Below the pieces are notes generated by a model. That model saw nothing but the letters and a program-made list of their open reading frames with translations, made no database searches and was not told where the DNA came from. Below are positions 37,847 through 46,700 of a stretch of DNA of 64,000 nucleotides, piece after piece (position 1 is the first letter of the stretch; each line of letters begins with the position of its first letter). Both the position numbers and the translations under genes were made by a program. This stretch comes from an uncultured Acidobacteriota bacterium (lineage in GTDB: Bacteria; Acidobacteriota; Vicinamibacteria; Fen-336), in NCBI GenBank assembly GCA_902826455.1, contig CADEEV010000018.1, forward strand, positions 1 through 64,000. Reading direction: 5' to 3'.

Positions 37847-39202
37847 ATGAGTCGACACCTCGCGCCTCTCCTCCTGTTGTTCGGGGCCGCGGCCTCCGCG
37901 CAGCAGGCGCCCCGCCTCGCGATCCCCTACGAGCTCTTCCGCCTGCCGAACGGCCTGACCGTGATCGTCCACGAGGACCACTCGGCGCCGATCGCGACGG
38001 TCAACACCTGGTATCACGTGGGCTCGGGACGCGAGACCCCCGGCCGCACCGGCTTCGCCCACCTGTTCGAGCACATCATGTTCGAGGGTTCGAAGAACGT
38101 GCCGGAGGGCGGCTTCGACCGCTGGCTCGAGGCCGTGGGCGGGAACAACAACGGCTCGACCAACAACGACCGCACGAACTACTACGAGGACGTGCCGGCG
38201 AACGCCGTCGAGGTGCCGCTGTTCCTCGAGTCCGACCGCATGGGCTTCCTGCTCGACGCCATGTCCCCGGCCAAGGTCGACGGCCAGCGCGACGTCGTAA
38301 AGAACGAGCGGCGTCAGTCCTACGAGAACCAGCCCTACGGCATGGCCGAGCTGCTGCTCCTCGAAGCGCTGTACCCGAAGGGCCATCCCTACAGCTGGCC
38401 GACGATCGGCTCCATGGAGGACCTCTCGGCCGCGAGCTACGAAGACGTGGTGGGCTTCTTCAAGACCTGGTACGGCCCGGCCAACACCAGCGTTGTGATC
38501 GCCGGAGACGTGGACGCCCAGGCGATGCGCGCCGCCGCGGAGAAGTGGTTCGGCGAGGTGCCGAAGGGCCGGCCCGTCGAGCCCCTCGTCCCGAAGCCCG
38601 TGAGCCTCGCGGCGGAGAAGCGTCTCGTCCACGAGGACCAGGTTCAGCTGGCGCGCCTCTACCTGCAATGGCCCGTGCCCGCCGCGTACTCGGCTCCCGA
38701 GGCCGGGCTCGAAGCCCTCGCCTCGGTCCTCGCCGACGGCAAGAACTCGCGCCTCTACAAGCGTCTCGTGTACGAGCTGCAGGTCGCCCAGGACGTCACC
38801 GCGTACGTCGACGGCGGGGCCCTGGCCTCGGCGTTCAACGTCGTGGTGACGGCGCGCGCCGGCCACGGCCTCGAGGAGATGCGGCGGCTCGTCGACGAGG
38901 AGATCCTGCGGCTGAAAGCCGAGCCTCCCAGCGAGCGTGAGCTGACCCGCTTCAAGAACCAGGCGGAATCCGGCATGTACAACCGCCTCGAGCGCGTCGC
39001 GAACAAGGCCAATCTCCTGAACGAGTACTACACGAGCACGGGCGACCCCGACTTCCTGGCGGAGGATCTCGCACGCTACCAGGCCCTCGCTCCCGGGGAT
39101 CTCACCGCGCTCGCGGCGAGCTACCTCGGAGAGGGACGCGTCGCGTTGTCGATCGTGCCGGCGGGAAAACGCGACCTCGCCCTCCCGGAGGTGACCCAAT
39201 GA
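37847..39202 (+). CDS. M16-family zinc metallopeptidase (active subunit)
   Basis: 451 residues with a signal peptide (MSRHLAPLLLLFGAAASA). The inverted zinc motif HLFEH (His72, Glu75, His76) and a downstream glutamate Glu154 (in VVKNERRQSYENQ) match M16 catalysis. The rest shows the two-domain M16 fold, ending in QVAQDVTAYVDGG and FKNQAESGMYNRLERV. It is expected to act in the periplasm on short peptides, and probably pairs with the next gene product. Confidence 0.94.
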   Translation: MSRHLAPLLLLFGAAASAQQAPRLAIPYELFRLPNGLTVIVHEDHSAPIATVNTWYHVGSGRETPGRTGFAHLFEHIMFEGSKNVPEGGFDRWLEAVGGNNNGSTNNDRTNYYEDVPANAVEVPLFLESDRMGFLLDAMSPAKVDGQRDVVKNERRQSYENQPYGMAELLLLEALYPKGHPYSWPTIGSMEDLSAASYEDVVGFFKTWYGPANTSVVIAGDVDAQAMRAAAEKWFGEVPKGRPVEPLVPKPVSLAAEKRLVHEDQVQLARLYLQWPVPAAYSAPEAGLEALASVLADGKNSRLYKRLVYELQVAQDVTAYVDGGALASAFNVVVTARAGHGLEEMRRLVDEEILRLKAEPPSERELTRFKNQAESGMYNRLERVANKANLLNEYYTSTGDPDFLAEDLARYQALAPGDLTALAASYLGEGRVALSIVPAGKRDLALPEVTQ

Positions 39203-40641
39203 AGCCGCTCGCGTGGCTCCTCTGCGGCGCGCTCCTTCCCGTCGTGGCCTCGGCCGATACGGTCGATCGCACGAGGCCTCCCGCGCCCGGGCCGGCGCGG
39301 CCCCTCACGATCCCCGCCGCGCAGGCCCTGAGCCTCGGCAACGGCCTGCCGGTCCTGCTCGTCGAGTCCCACGAGGTGCCGGTCGTCCACGTCCGGCTGC
39401 TGGTGCGGGCCGGCGCCGCGGCCGACCCGCTCCCTCGAGCGGGCCTGGCCTCGATGACGGCCGACATGCTCGACGAGGGCGCCGGCGGCCACGATGCGCT
39501 GGCGCTCGCCGACGCCCTGGACTTCCTCGGCGCCGACCTCGGCACCTACGCGGGTTGGGATTCCTCGGCCGCCGACCTCCACGTCCCCTCCGCTCGCCTC
39601 GAGCCGGCGCTGGCCCTCCTCGCCGACGTCGTACAGCGGCCCGACTTCCCGGCGGCCGAGCTCGAACGGCTGCGCAAGGAGGCGCTCACGCAGCTCCTCC
39701 AGGATCGGGACGAGGCCGGCGCGATCGCGAGCCGGGCGCTGTCCCAGGCCATCTTCGGCCGTGGGCACCGCTACGGGATCCCGTTCGGCGGCGACGCCAC
39801 GGCCCTCGCGGGTCTCGACGCCGCGGCCTTGCGCACGTTCCACGACCAGTTCTACCGGCCGAACAACGCCGTGCTGATCGTGGTCGGGGACGTGACGCCC
39901 GCGGTCCTGCCGCTCCTCGAGCGGGCCTTCGGCGGCTGGGCCAAGGGCGGCGTGACGGCGACGCTCCTGGCGACGCCCGCGCCGGTGAAGGGCCGGACGG
40001 TCTATCTCGTGGACCGCCCCGGGTCGGCCCAATCAGCGATCCGCTTCGGCCGGGTGGGCCCGTCGCGCTCGACCCCCGACTACGCGGCCCTCGAGGTCAT
40101 GAACACGCTGCTCGGCGGCTCCTTCACCTCGCGGCTCAACGACAACCTGCGCGAGCAGCACGGCTACGCCTACGGCGCCTTCTCGGGCTTCGACTACCGC
40201 CGCACGGCGGGCGTGTTCGGCGCCGCTTCCGACGTCCAGACCCAGTCCACCTCCGAGGCCCTGACGGAGTTCATGAAGGAGCTGACGCGTATCCGGACGC
40301 TGCCTCCCGCCGACGACGTCGTGCGCGCGCGCAACTACCTGGCGCTCTCCACGGGCGGCGAGTTCGAGACGACGCGCCAGCTCGCGGCCCGCTACGGCGA
40401 GCAGTGGCTGTACGGCCTGCCCGCCGACACGTTCACGTCGTTCGTGCCGAAGGCCCTCGCGATCGGCCCGGAGCAGTTGCGCCGGACCGCCGTCTCCCAG
40501 GTCGACGTCCAGAACATGGCGATCGTGGTGGTGGGCGACATGAAGACCGTCGAGGCGAAGGTGCGTGCTCTCGGCCTGGGCCCCGTGCGCAAGCTCTCGC
40601 TCGACGAGGTCATGGGCCCCGCCCCGAAGCTCTCGGAATAG
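39199..40641 (+). CDS. M16-like peptidase partner without zinc site
   Basis: 480 residues with a signal peptide (MKPLAWLLCGALLPVVASA). It has the M16 fold (ASMTADMLDEGAGG where HxxEH would be, and LLGGSFTSRLNDNLREQHGYAYGAFSGF in the C-terminal half, the region supplying R/Y in M16B). The zinc ligands are absent. In two-gene M16B pairs the inactive subunit shapes the chamber. The ATG overlaps the stop of the active subunit (ATGA). Confidence 0.93.
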   Translation: MKPLAWLLCGALLPVVASADTVDRTRPPAPGPARPLTIPAAQALSLGNGLPVLLVESHEVPVVHVRLLVRAGAAADPLPRAGLASMTADMLDEGAGGHDALALADALDFLGADLGTYAGWDSSAADLHVPSARLEPALALLADVVQRPDFPAAELERLRKEALTQLLQDRDEAGAIASRALSQAIFGRGHRYGIPFGGDATALAGLDAAALRTFHDQFYRPNNAVLIVVGDVTPAVLPLLERAFGGWAKGGVTATLLATPAPVKGRTVYLVDRPGSAQSAIRFGRVGPSRSTPDYAALEVMNTLLGGSFTSRLNDNLREQHGYAYGAFSGFDYRRTAGVFGAASDVQTQSTSEALTEFMKELTRIRTLPPADDVVRARNYLALSTGGEFETTRQLAARYGEQWLYGLPADTFTSFVPKALAIGPEQLRRTAVSQVDVQNMAIVVVGDMKTVEAKVRALGLGPVRKLSLDEVMGPAPKLSE

Positions 40642-40651
40642 GCCCTCGTCG

Positions 40652-40674
40652 CCTCCTGTAAGGCAGGCAGGAGG
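40652..40674 (+). promoter_or_regulatory. Hairpin that could hide the Shine-Dalgarno of the next gene
   Basis: CCTCCTG (40652-40658) pairs with CAGGAGG (40668-40674), a 7-bp stem with a 9-base loop. The right arm is the ribosome binding site for the ATG at 40681, so folding would block translation. Regulatory meaning not demonstrated. Confidence 0.5.
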
Positions 40675-40680
40675 TGGACG

Positions 40681-41565
40681 ATGCGTAGCCTGCGGCGGAT
40701 CCCGACGTTCCTCGGCCTGGCGATGGGCCTGGCCGTGCCTGCGGTGGCCCACGACTACGGTTATCGCGAAGCCGGCTCCCTCGTGGGAGTCTCGCTCTCG
40801 GTGGGCGGCCGTTCGACGCCGCTGCTCGCGGCCCGCGACGGTTCGGGCCGCTTCTACCTCGAAGCCCGCGAGGGCCAGTCGTACGAGGTGACGCTCACCA
40901 ACCGCACGGGCGAGCGGCTGGGGGTCGCGCTGGTCGTCGACGGCCTGAACGCGATCAGCGGCCAGCGGCAGCCGGGGTCCGCGCCCGGCCGGATGTACGT
41001 CCTCGCGCCCTGGGAAGACACCGTCGTCCGGGGCTGGCGCAGCTCGCTCTCGGACGTCCGGCGCTTCACGTTCGTCGACGAGCGTGGGTCCTACGCGGCG
41101 CGCTCGGACAAGGCCAACTCGAAGATGGGCTGGATCGAGGTGGTGGTCTACCGCGAGCAGCGCCGCGCGGTGTCGCGCCCCTACCCCTTCCCGTACCAGC
41201 CCTACGCGGAGCGGCCCGGCGCCGACGACCGCGGCCGCGAGGAGGAGTCCACGGCGAGACGGGCGCCGGCGCCGCCGGCCTCGGCTCCCGCGGAGGGGAT
41301 GTCGCGCGACCAGGCCGAGAAGCTGGGGAGCCTGGGCTACGGCGGCACGGCACAGGCGTACCCCGGCACCGGCTGGGGCCGCCAGACGTACGATCCCGTC
41401 GAGATCGTCTCCTTCGACCCCCAGCCCCGGGCGGCGGAGCGCGTCACCCTTCGCTACGAGTACGCGCCGGCGCTGCGGGCCCTGGGGCTGCTGCCTCCCC
41501 AGTGGTGGGCGCGGGACCGCCTGCAGGACCGGGACGGGGGGTTCGCTCCGGCCCCGCGGTGGTGA
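40681..41565 (+). CDS. Exported protein of unknown function
   Basis: 294 residues: signal peptide (LGLAMGLAVPAVAHDYG), then a ~130-residue beta-rich domain (GQSYEVTLTNRTGERLGVAL; WIEVVVYREQ) that may be a carbohydrate- or protein-binding module. A proline/alanine/arginine-rich linker and a C-terminal segment (VEIVSFDPQPRAAERVTLRYEYAPAL split) follow. Strong GGAGG ribosome site in a hairpin. The last 122 bases are antisense to the tail of the MFS gene; one of the two C-termini may not be right. Confidence 0.8.
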   Translation: MRSLRRIPTFLGLAMGLAVPAVAHDYGYREAGSLVGVSLSVGGRSTPLLAARDGSGRFYLEAREGQSYEVTLTNRTGERLGVALVVDGLNAISGQRQPGSAPGRMYVLAPWEDTVVRGWRSSLSDVRRFTFVDERGSYAARSDKANSKMGWIEVVVYREQRRAVSRPYPFPYQPYAERPGADDRGREEESTARRAPAPPASAPAEGMSRDQAEKLGSLGYGGTAQAYPGTGWGRQTYDPVEIVSFDPQPRAAERVTLRYEYAPALRALGLLPPQWWARDRLQDRDGGFAPAPRW

Positions 41566-42682
41566 GCCGCACGGTTTCGTGAAGCAGCAGCAGGACGAGC
41601 GTCGAGGCCAGCCAGCACACGGCAATGGCCTCGACGCTCGCACGTTGCGCGATCCAGCCGATGGCTCCCGGCAGCAGCGCCGCGCCGATCGAGCCCACCG
41701 AGACCTGGAAGCCGACCGCGTTGCCCGCGTGGGCCGGCCCGACACGCCGCGGAGTGCCCGCGATCAGTAGCGGGAACGTCGGGGCCAGACTGAGGCCCAT
41801 CAGAACGAGACCGAGGCCGTCCGCCCACGGGGAGAGCGACGCGCAGACCAGGCCCGCGCCCACGGGGGTCAAGGCGACGCCGGCTCTCAGGACGCAGGTC
41901 GGACCGAGGCGGTCCGCGAGCGCCCCCGAGAGCATCCGGCCGACCGTGAGGCTCGCCCAGTAGCACGAGACCCAGAGCCCTGCCGGCGTGGCCCGCAGTT
42001 GGCGGCCTTCCGTGAGCAGGCTGAACGCCCATTGGCCGACGCTCGACTCGAGGCCCACGTACCAGAAGAACAAGGCCATGTTCCCCTGGACGGGCCACCG
42101 GCCAAGGCTCTCCCAGAGGCTCGCGGCGGGATGCTGGCTCGCGACCGCCCCGACGTCCCAACGCGACCGCGTGCGGTGGAAGGCGACGCCCAGGGAGCCG
42201 ATCGCGAGAGCCAGGACGCCGTAACCCCAGCGCCATCCGAAGCCCCAGGCGAGCGCCGTGGTCATGACGAGCGGCCCGAGGCTCGCGCCGATGCCCCAGC
42301 AGGCGTGGAGCCAGCTCACGCGGCCGGCGGTGAAGTGCGAGGCCGCGTAGGCGTTGATGCCGGCGTCGATCGCCCCGGCGCCCAGGCCCGCGAGCACTCC
42401 ACCCACGAGGACCAGGGACCAGAAGGGTGATACGACGTAGAGCACGAGGCTCGTCGCCACGAGCCCGCTGCTCCCGGCGAGCACGCGGCCCAGACCGAAG
42501 CGCGCGACCACGCGGCCGCTCCCGAAGCTCGAGACCAGGTAGCCGATCGTGACGGCCGTGAGCAGCAGCCCCAGCCGGTCGATGGGCAGGCCGAAGCTAC
42601 GGCGCATCGACGCCCAGGCGACACCGAGCACCGCGTCGGGCAAGCCCAGGCTGACGAAGGCGAGGAGCGCGAGAAGGTACAG
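41444..42682 (-). CDS. Major facilitator superfamily transporter
   Basis: 412 residues if started at CTG 42682, with about 12 hydrophobic helices. MFS loop features: DRLGLLLTAVTIGYL, SFGSGRVVARFGLGRVL, and the repeat-half ALADRLGPTCVLRAG. The first helix (LYLLALLAFVSLGLPDAVLG) would be truncated by the first TTG, so the CTG next to the SMP-30 stop (TAGCTG) is chosen. Sugar or drug export/uptake not assigned; the next gene upstream encodes an SMP-30 lactonase, so a sugar-acid transporter is possible. The C-terminal ~40 residues are low complexity. Confidence 0.85.
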   Translation of the reverse strand: MYLLALLAFVSLGLPDAVLGVAWASMRRSFGLPIDRLGLLLTAVTIGYLVSSFGSGRVVARFGLGRVLAGSSGLVATSLVLYVVSPFWSLVLVGGVLAGLGAGAIDAGINAYAASHFTAGRVSWLHACWGIGASLGPLVMTTALAWGFGWRWGYGVLALAIGSLGVAFHRTRSRWDVGAVASQHPAASLWESLGRWPVQGNMALFFWYVGLESSVGQWAFSLLTEGRQLRATPAGLWVSCYWASLTVGRMLSGALADRLGPTCVLRAGVALTPVGAGLVCASLSPWADGLGLVLMGLSLAPTFPLLIAGTPRRVGPAHAGNAVGFQVSVGSIGAALLPGAIGWIAQRASVEAIAVCWLASTLVLLLLHETVRLTTAGPERTPRPGPAGGPAPTTGEAAAPGPAAPARTRSEG

Positions 42683-43666
42683 CTAGAAGCCCCGCGCCGC
42701 CGTCTTCACCCGCACGAGCCAGTGGTTGGCGGCGATGAACACGTCGCCATTCTCTCCCCAGGCTAGGTTGCCCGTCTTCACGCCGGTGACCAGGCGCCCG
42801 AGGCGGGTGCCGTCGGGAGCGAAGACGGTCACGCCCAGGGGGCCCGTCGCCCACACGTTGCCGTCCCGATCGACCTTGAGGCCGTCGGGTCCGCCCTCGC
42901 CCGGCTTCCTCCACGCCCGTGGATCCGCGAACACGCGCGCAGGGCCGAGGCTCCCATCGGCGAGGACCGAGAGCGCCAGCCACTGGCCCGCGGAGTTGCC
43001 GATGTAGAGCGTCGTCTCGTCGGGCGAGAACGCGATGCCGTTCGGCGCCTCGATGTCCCGGGCCACGAGCGAGACGACTCCTGCGGGCGTGACGCGGTAG
43101 ACGCCCTGGAACGGCGTCTCCTTCGCGGGATCCTCGAACGTGCCGGGCAGGCCATAGGGTGGATCGGTGAAGTAGAGGTCGCCGTTCGAGCGGTAGACGA
43201 GGTCGTTCGGGCTGTTGAAGCGCCGCCCTTCGAAGCGATCCGCCAGGACGCTGAGGCTCCCGTCCTTCTCGCGCCGGACGATGCGGCGGTCGCCGTGCTG
43301 GCAGAACACGAGCCGCCCGTCCCGATCCCAGGCGAGACCGTTCGAGCCCGGCTCCGGCCCCTGGAACGGGGGCGCGCCGCTATAGCCGCTGCGCTCCAGG
43401 ACGGTCGTGACGATGCCGTCCTTCCAGCGCTGGATCCTGTTGCGGGGCACGTCGGAGAAGAGCAACGATCGGTCGGCCTTGTCCCACAGCGGCCCCTCGG
43501 CCCATTCGAGACCCTCGGCCACCCTCTCGAGCACCGCGTCTTTCGGAACGAGGGCGTCGAAGCGAGGGTCGTAGCGCTCGATCGCGCCGATCCGCACCGG
43601 CTCGAGCGCCGACGCGCTCGTCGCACCGAGGATCGCCGCACACACGACCAGTGTCGTCACCTGCAT
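42683..43666 (-). CDS. SMP-30/gluconolactonase-family exported beta-propeller
   Basis: 327 residues: signal peptide (LVVCAAILGATSASA), then a six-bladed propeller. Family motifs are EGLEWAEGPLWDKADR, GSNGLAWDRDGRLVFCQHG, NSPNDLVYRSNGDLYFTDPPYG, APNGIAFSPDETTLYIGN and PDGLKVDRDGNVWATG. Metal ligands lie in the conserved E, N and D positions of these. It likely opens lactones of sugar acids. GGGAGGG Shine-Dalgarno. It overlaps MFS by adjacency, probably one operon. A paralogue lies at 53775. Confidence 0.93.
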   Translation of the reverse strand: MQVTTLVVCAAILGATSASALEPVRIGAIERYDPRFDALVPKDAVLERVAEGLEWAEGPLWDKADRSLLFSDVPRNRIQRWKDGIVTTVLERSGYSGAPPFQGPEPGSNGLAWDRDGRLVFCQHGDRRIVRREKDGSLSVLADRFEGRRFNSPNDLVYRSNGDLYFTDPPYGLPGTFEDPAKETPFQGVYRVTPAGVVSLVARDIEAPNGIAFSPDETTLYIGNSAGQWLALSVLADGSLGPARVFADPRAWRKPGEGGPDGLKVDRDGNVWATGPLGVTVFAPDGTRLGRLVTGVKTGNLAWGENGDVFIAANHWLVRVKTAARGF

Positions 43667-43733
43667 TCACCCTCCCGGCCTGCCGGTTGGGGAATCGTAC
43701 TGCGGGCGCGGGTGCTCGCCAGGTGCCTCGGAC

Positions 43734-46700
43734 CTAGCGGATGCGGAAGGCGACGTCGCCGAGATCCTGCACGGCGCTGTCCTTGGCCCACGCGACACGC
43801 ATGCGGGCAACGGTCGTCGAGGGACCGGTCACGAGCCAGGAGTACGTTCCCTCCACGTCGGTCGTGTTCGTCACGGCCTGGCCCGCGGGAAGCAGGGAGG
43901 TCCAGGTCGCCCCGGCGTCCCGGCTCAGCTCCACGATCACGTCCTCGAACGCGCCGACGTTGTGGGACCAGCGCACGGTGTGGCGCGAGCCGATCGCCCA
44001 CGCGACGGCCGTGTTGGGCGTGCTGACCGTGACGAACGGAGCCGCGATCTCGAACGCCACGTCGCCCACGTCCGCCAGATCCGGCCGACCCGCAGGGCTG
44101 ACGCGCACGAGAGCCTGGCTGGTCGTGCTCTGGGGCAGGGTCACGAGCGCCGTACCCGACGTCGCCGCGCCGGCGAACGTACCCAGGGAGCTCCAGGTCG
44201 CGCCCCCATCGCCGCTGACCGCGACGTCGAACAGCTGCCCGGCACCGAGAACGTGGGTCCACTTCACCTGCCGCACGGATCCGGCGGCCCAGCTGACCGC
44301 GTCGTTGGGGTACGTCACCTCGATCGGCGACGCGATCGTGAACTCCCCGTCGTTCTCGTCGAGCGCACCCCCCGCCGACGTCGCCCGGATCCGCGCGTGC
44401 GCCGTGGGCGGTCCCGTGACGAGCCAGGCGAAGACAGTGCTGACGGCCGCCGTCGTGGCGACGGAGCCGATCGGGCTCCAGGTCGCGCCGCCGTCGCGGC
44501 TGACCTCGAACAGGACGGACTCCCCGGCGCCCACGCCCTGGTTGACGCGGATCGAGCGGGTCGTGCCGGCCCGCCAGACGACGCCGGCGTTCGGCGCGGT
44601 GACGCGCAGGTAGGGCGCGAGGATCTCGAAGGGGTTGTTGCTCGTGTCGCTGGCGGCCGGCGTCTCGACCCACGTGACTCGGACCCGCCCACCTGTGGTC
44701 GCGGGGCCCGACACGAGCCACGCGAACGAACCTGCGGTGGCCGAGGTGTTGAATGCGCCGGTGGCGATGTCGGCCCACGACGCGCCGTCGTCCCGGGAGA
44801 GCTCGAGACGCACGACGGCGCTCGCGCCGAGGTTGTGACTCCAGGCGATCGTGCGAGTCGAGCCGGCAAGCCAGCGGGCGGACCCGTTGGGCGCCTGCAC
44901 GTGGACCTGCGGCGTGCCGGCGGCTAGCGTGAAGTGGGCATCCGAGACGTCCTGGGCCTGCTGGCTGGCGTCGTGGGCCGTCACCCGCAGCCTCGCCGCC
45001 TGGGTCGCCGGGCCTCCGGCCGTGAACGCGCACGTCGTCGCGGGCGCCGGCAACTGCGTACACGCCGGGATCGGCGTCCAGGTCGCGCCGCCGTTCCGGG
45101 AGAGCTCGACGTCGAACGACGTGGGCTGACCCGTGAACGCCCAGCGGACGTGGAGCGCCGTGTTGGTGAAGCGCCTCTCGCCGCCGTTCGGCGACGTCAC
45201 CGTCACGCCCAGGACCTGCGGGTTCGCGACGTCGTCGTCGAGGATCGTGCCAGTCGCCACGGCGTCCGTCAGCACTCCCCCGCCGGTCGGATGGCTCAAG
45301 GTCACGAAGAGCTGCTCGTCCGGTTCGTCGTCGACGTCGCCCAGGACCGGCACCAGGATCGTGGCCGACGGGCTCGTGTCGCTCAGCGACACGTGTCCCG
45401 AAGCGGCCGTGTAGTCGCTGCCTGCGCTCGCCGAGTCGTCGGAGCTCGCGAAGTCGAAGCCGACGCTGTGGCCGGCCGTCAGGCCCGTGGCCGTGACGGT
45501 GAAGACGAGGTCCGTCGTGCCCGAGTCGCCTTCGGTCACGGGAGTGGCGTCAGAGATGACGATGCTCGACGCGGCCGGCGAATGGTCGGGTCCGTAGCGG
45601 CGCACCAGCTGGTTGAGGGCATCGGTGACGTAGACGTTGCCGTTGGGATCGCGCGAGAGGCTCGTCGGCCGCAGGTTGACGGTCAGCGGGCTACCGTCGC
45701 CGTTCGGCGCGTAGAGCGGATAGGACGTCCCGGCGATCGTCTCGATGGTCTCGTCCGCGCCGCCCACGATCCGGCCCTGGGCGTTGGCCTCCACGCGGCG
45801 GATGAACTGCTCGCCGATCAGCAGATCGCCGTCGTCCTCGAAGGCGAGGGACAGCGGATGGCACATCGACGCCGCGCTCGCGGGGCCGCCGTTGCCACCC
45901 GAGCTGCACGAGGCGAACCCGGGTCCCTCGTCGAGGGGCCCGATGCCCGCGATCGTCGAGATGATCTCGTCGTCGGCGCTGCCGTCGTCCGGAACCGGAG
46001 GCCCGGCCACGACACCGTCGGCGCCCGTGTCGACGCGCCTCACACGGAAGGCCGAGGAGTCGGCGATGAACAGGTTGTCGAACGCGTCGACCGCGAGCTG
46101 CTGCGGAGAGCGCAGCTGAGCGCTGCTCGCCTTGCCTCCATCTCCCGAGGAGCCGTAGACGCCCGTGCCCGCGACGGTGCTGAGGATCTCCGCCGGATCG
46201 TCGCCGTTCACGAAGCCGTCGGCGCCCGCAGCGATCCTCCGCACCCGGCCCTGCTGCTCGGAATAGAAGACGTTGCCGTGGGAGTCGACGGCGAGTCCGA
46301 CGATGGTACCGAGGGTGGCAGCGACGGCCAGGACGCCGTCGCCCGACGCCGTCGGCGTCGGCGTCGGACAGGCGGTGCCGGCGACCGTGGTCGCACCCCC
46401 CAGCGCCGTCAGGCGCACGATCTGGCAGGTGGGGCCGGTCGCGACGAGGATGCTGCCGCCCGGCTCCAGCGCCAGGGCGGACGGCCGCGGCAGCGATGCG
46501 GCGGTCTCGATGATGCCGCCCGAGACGCGCCGGACCCGGTCGTGCAGGCGATCGGCGATGTACAGGTCGCCGTCGGCGTTCGCCACGGCCGCCGCGGGCT
46601 CGTCGAGGCTCGCGCTGGTCGCGGGAATCCCGTCGCCGTTGTAGGCGGTGAGCGCGTTGCCCGCCACCGTGACGAGCACCTCGTCGGGATTCTCGGGCTC

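Noticed and set aside
43693-43720. GGAAT in the gap before the giant protein's stop
   Set aside because: No GCGAT-like element 15-17 bases downstream and not upstream of a plus-strand gene.
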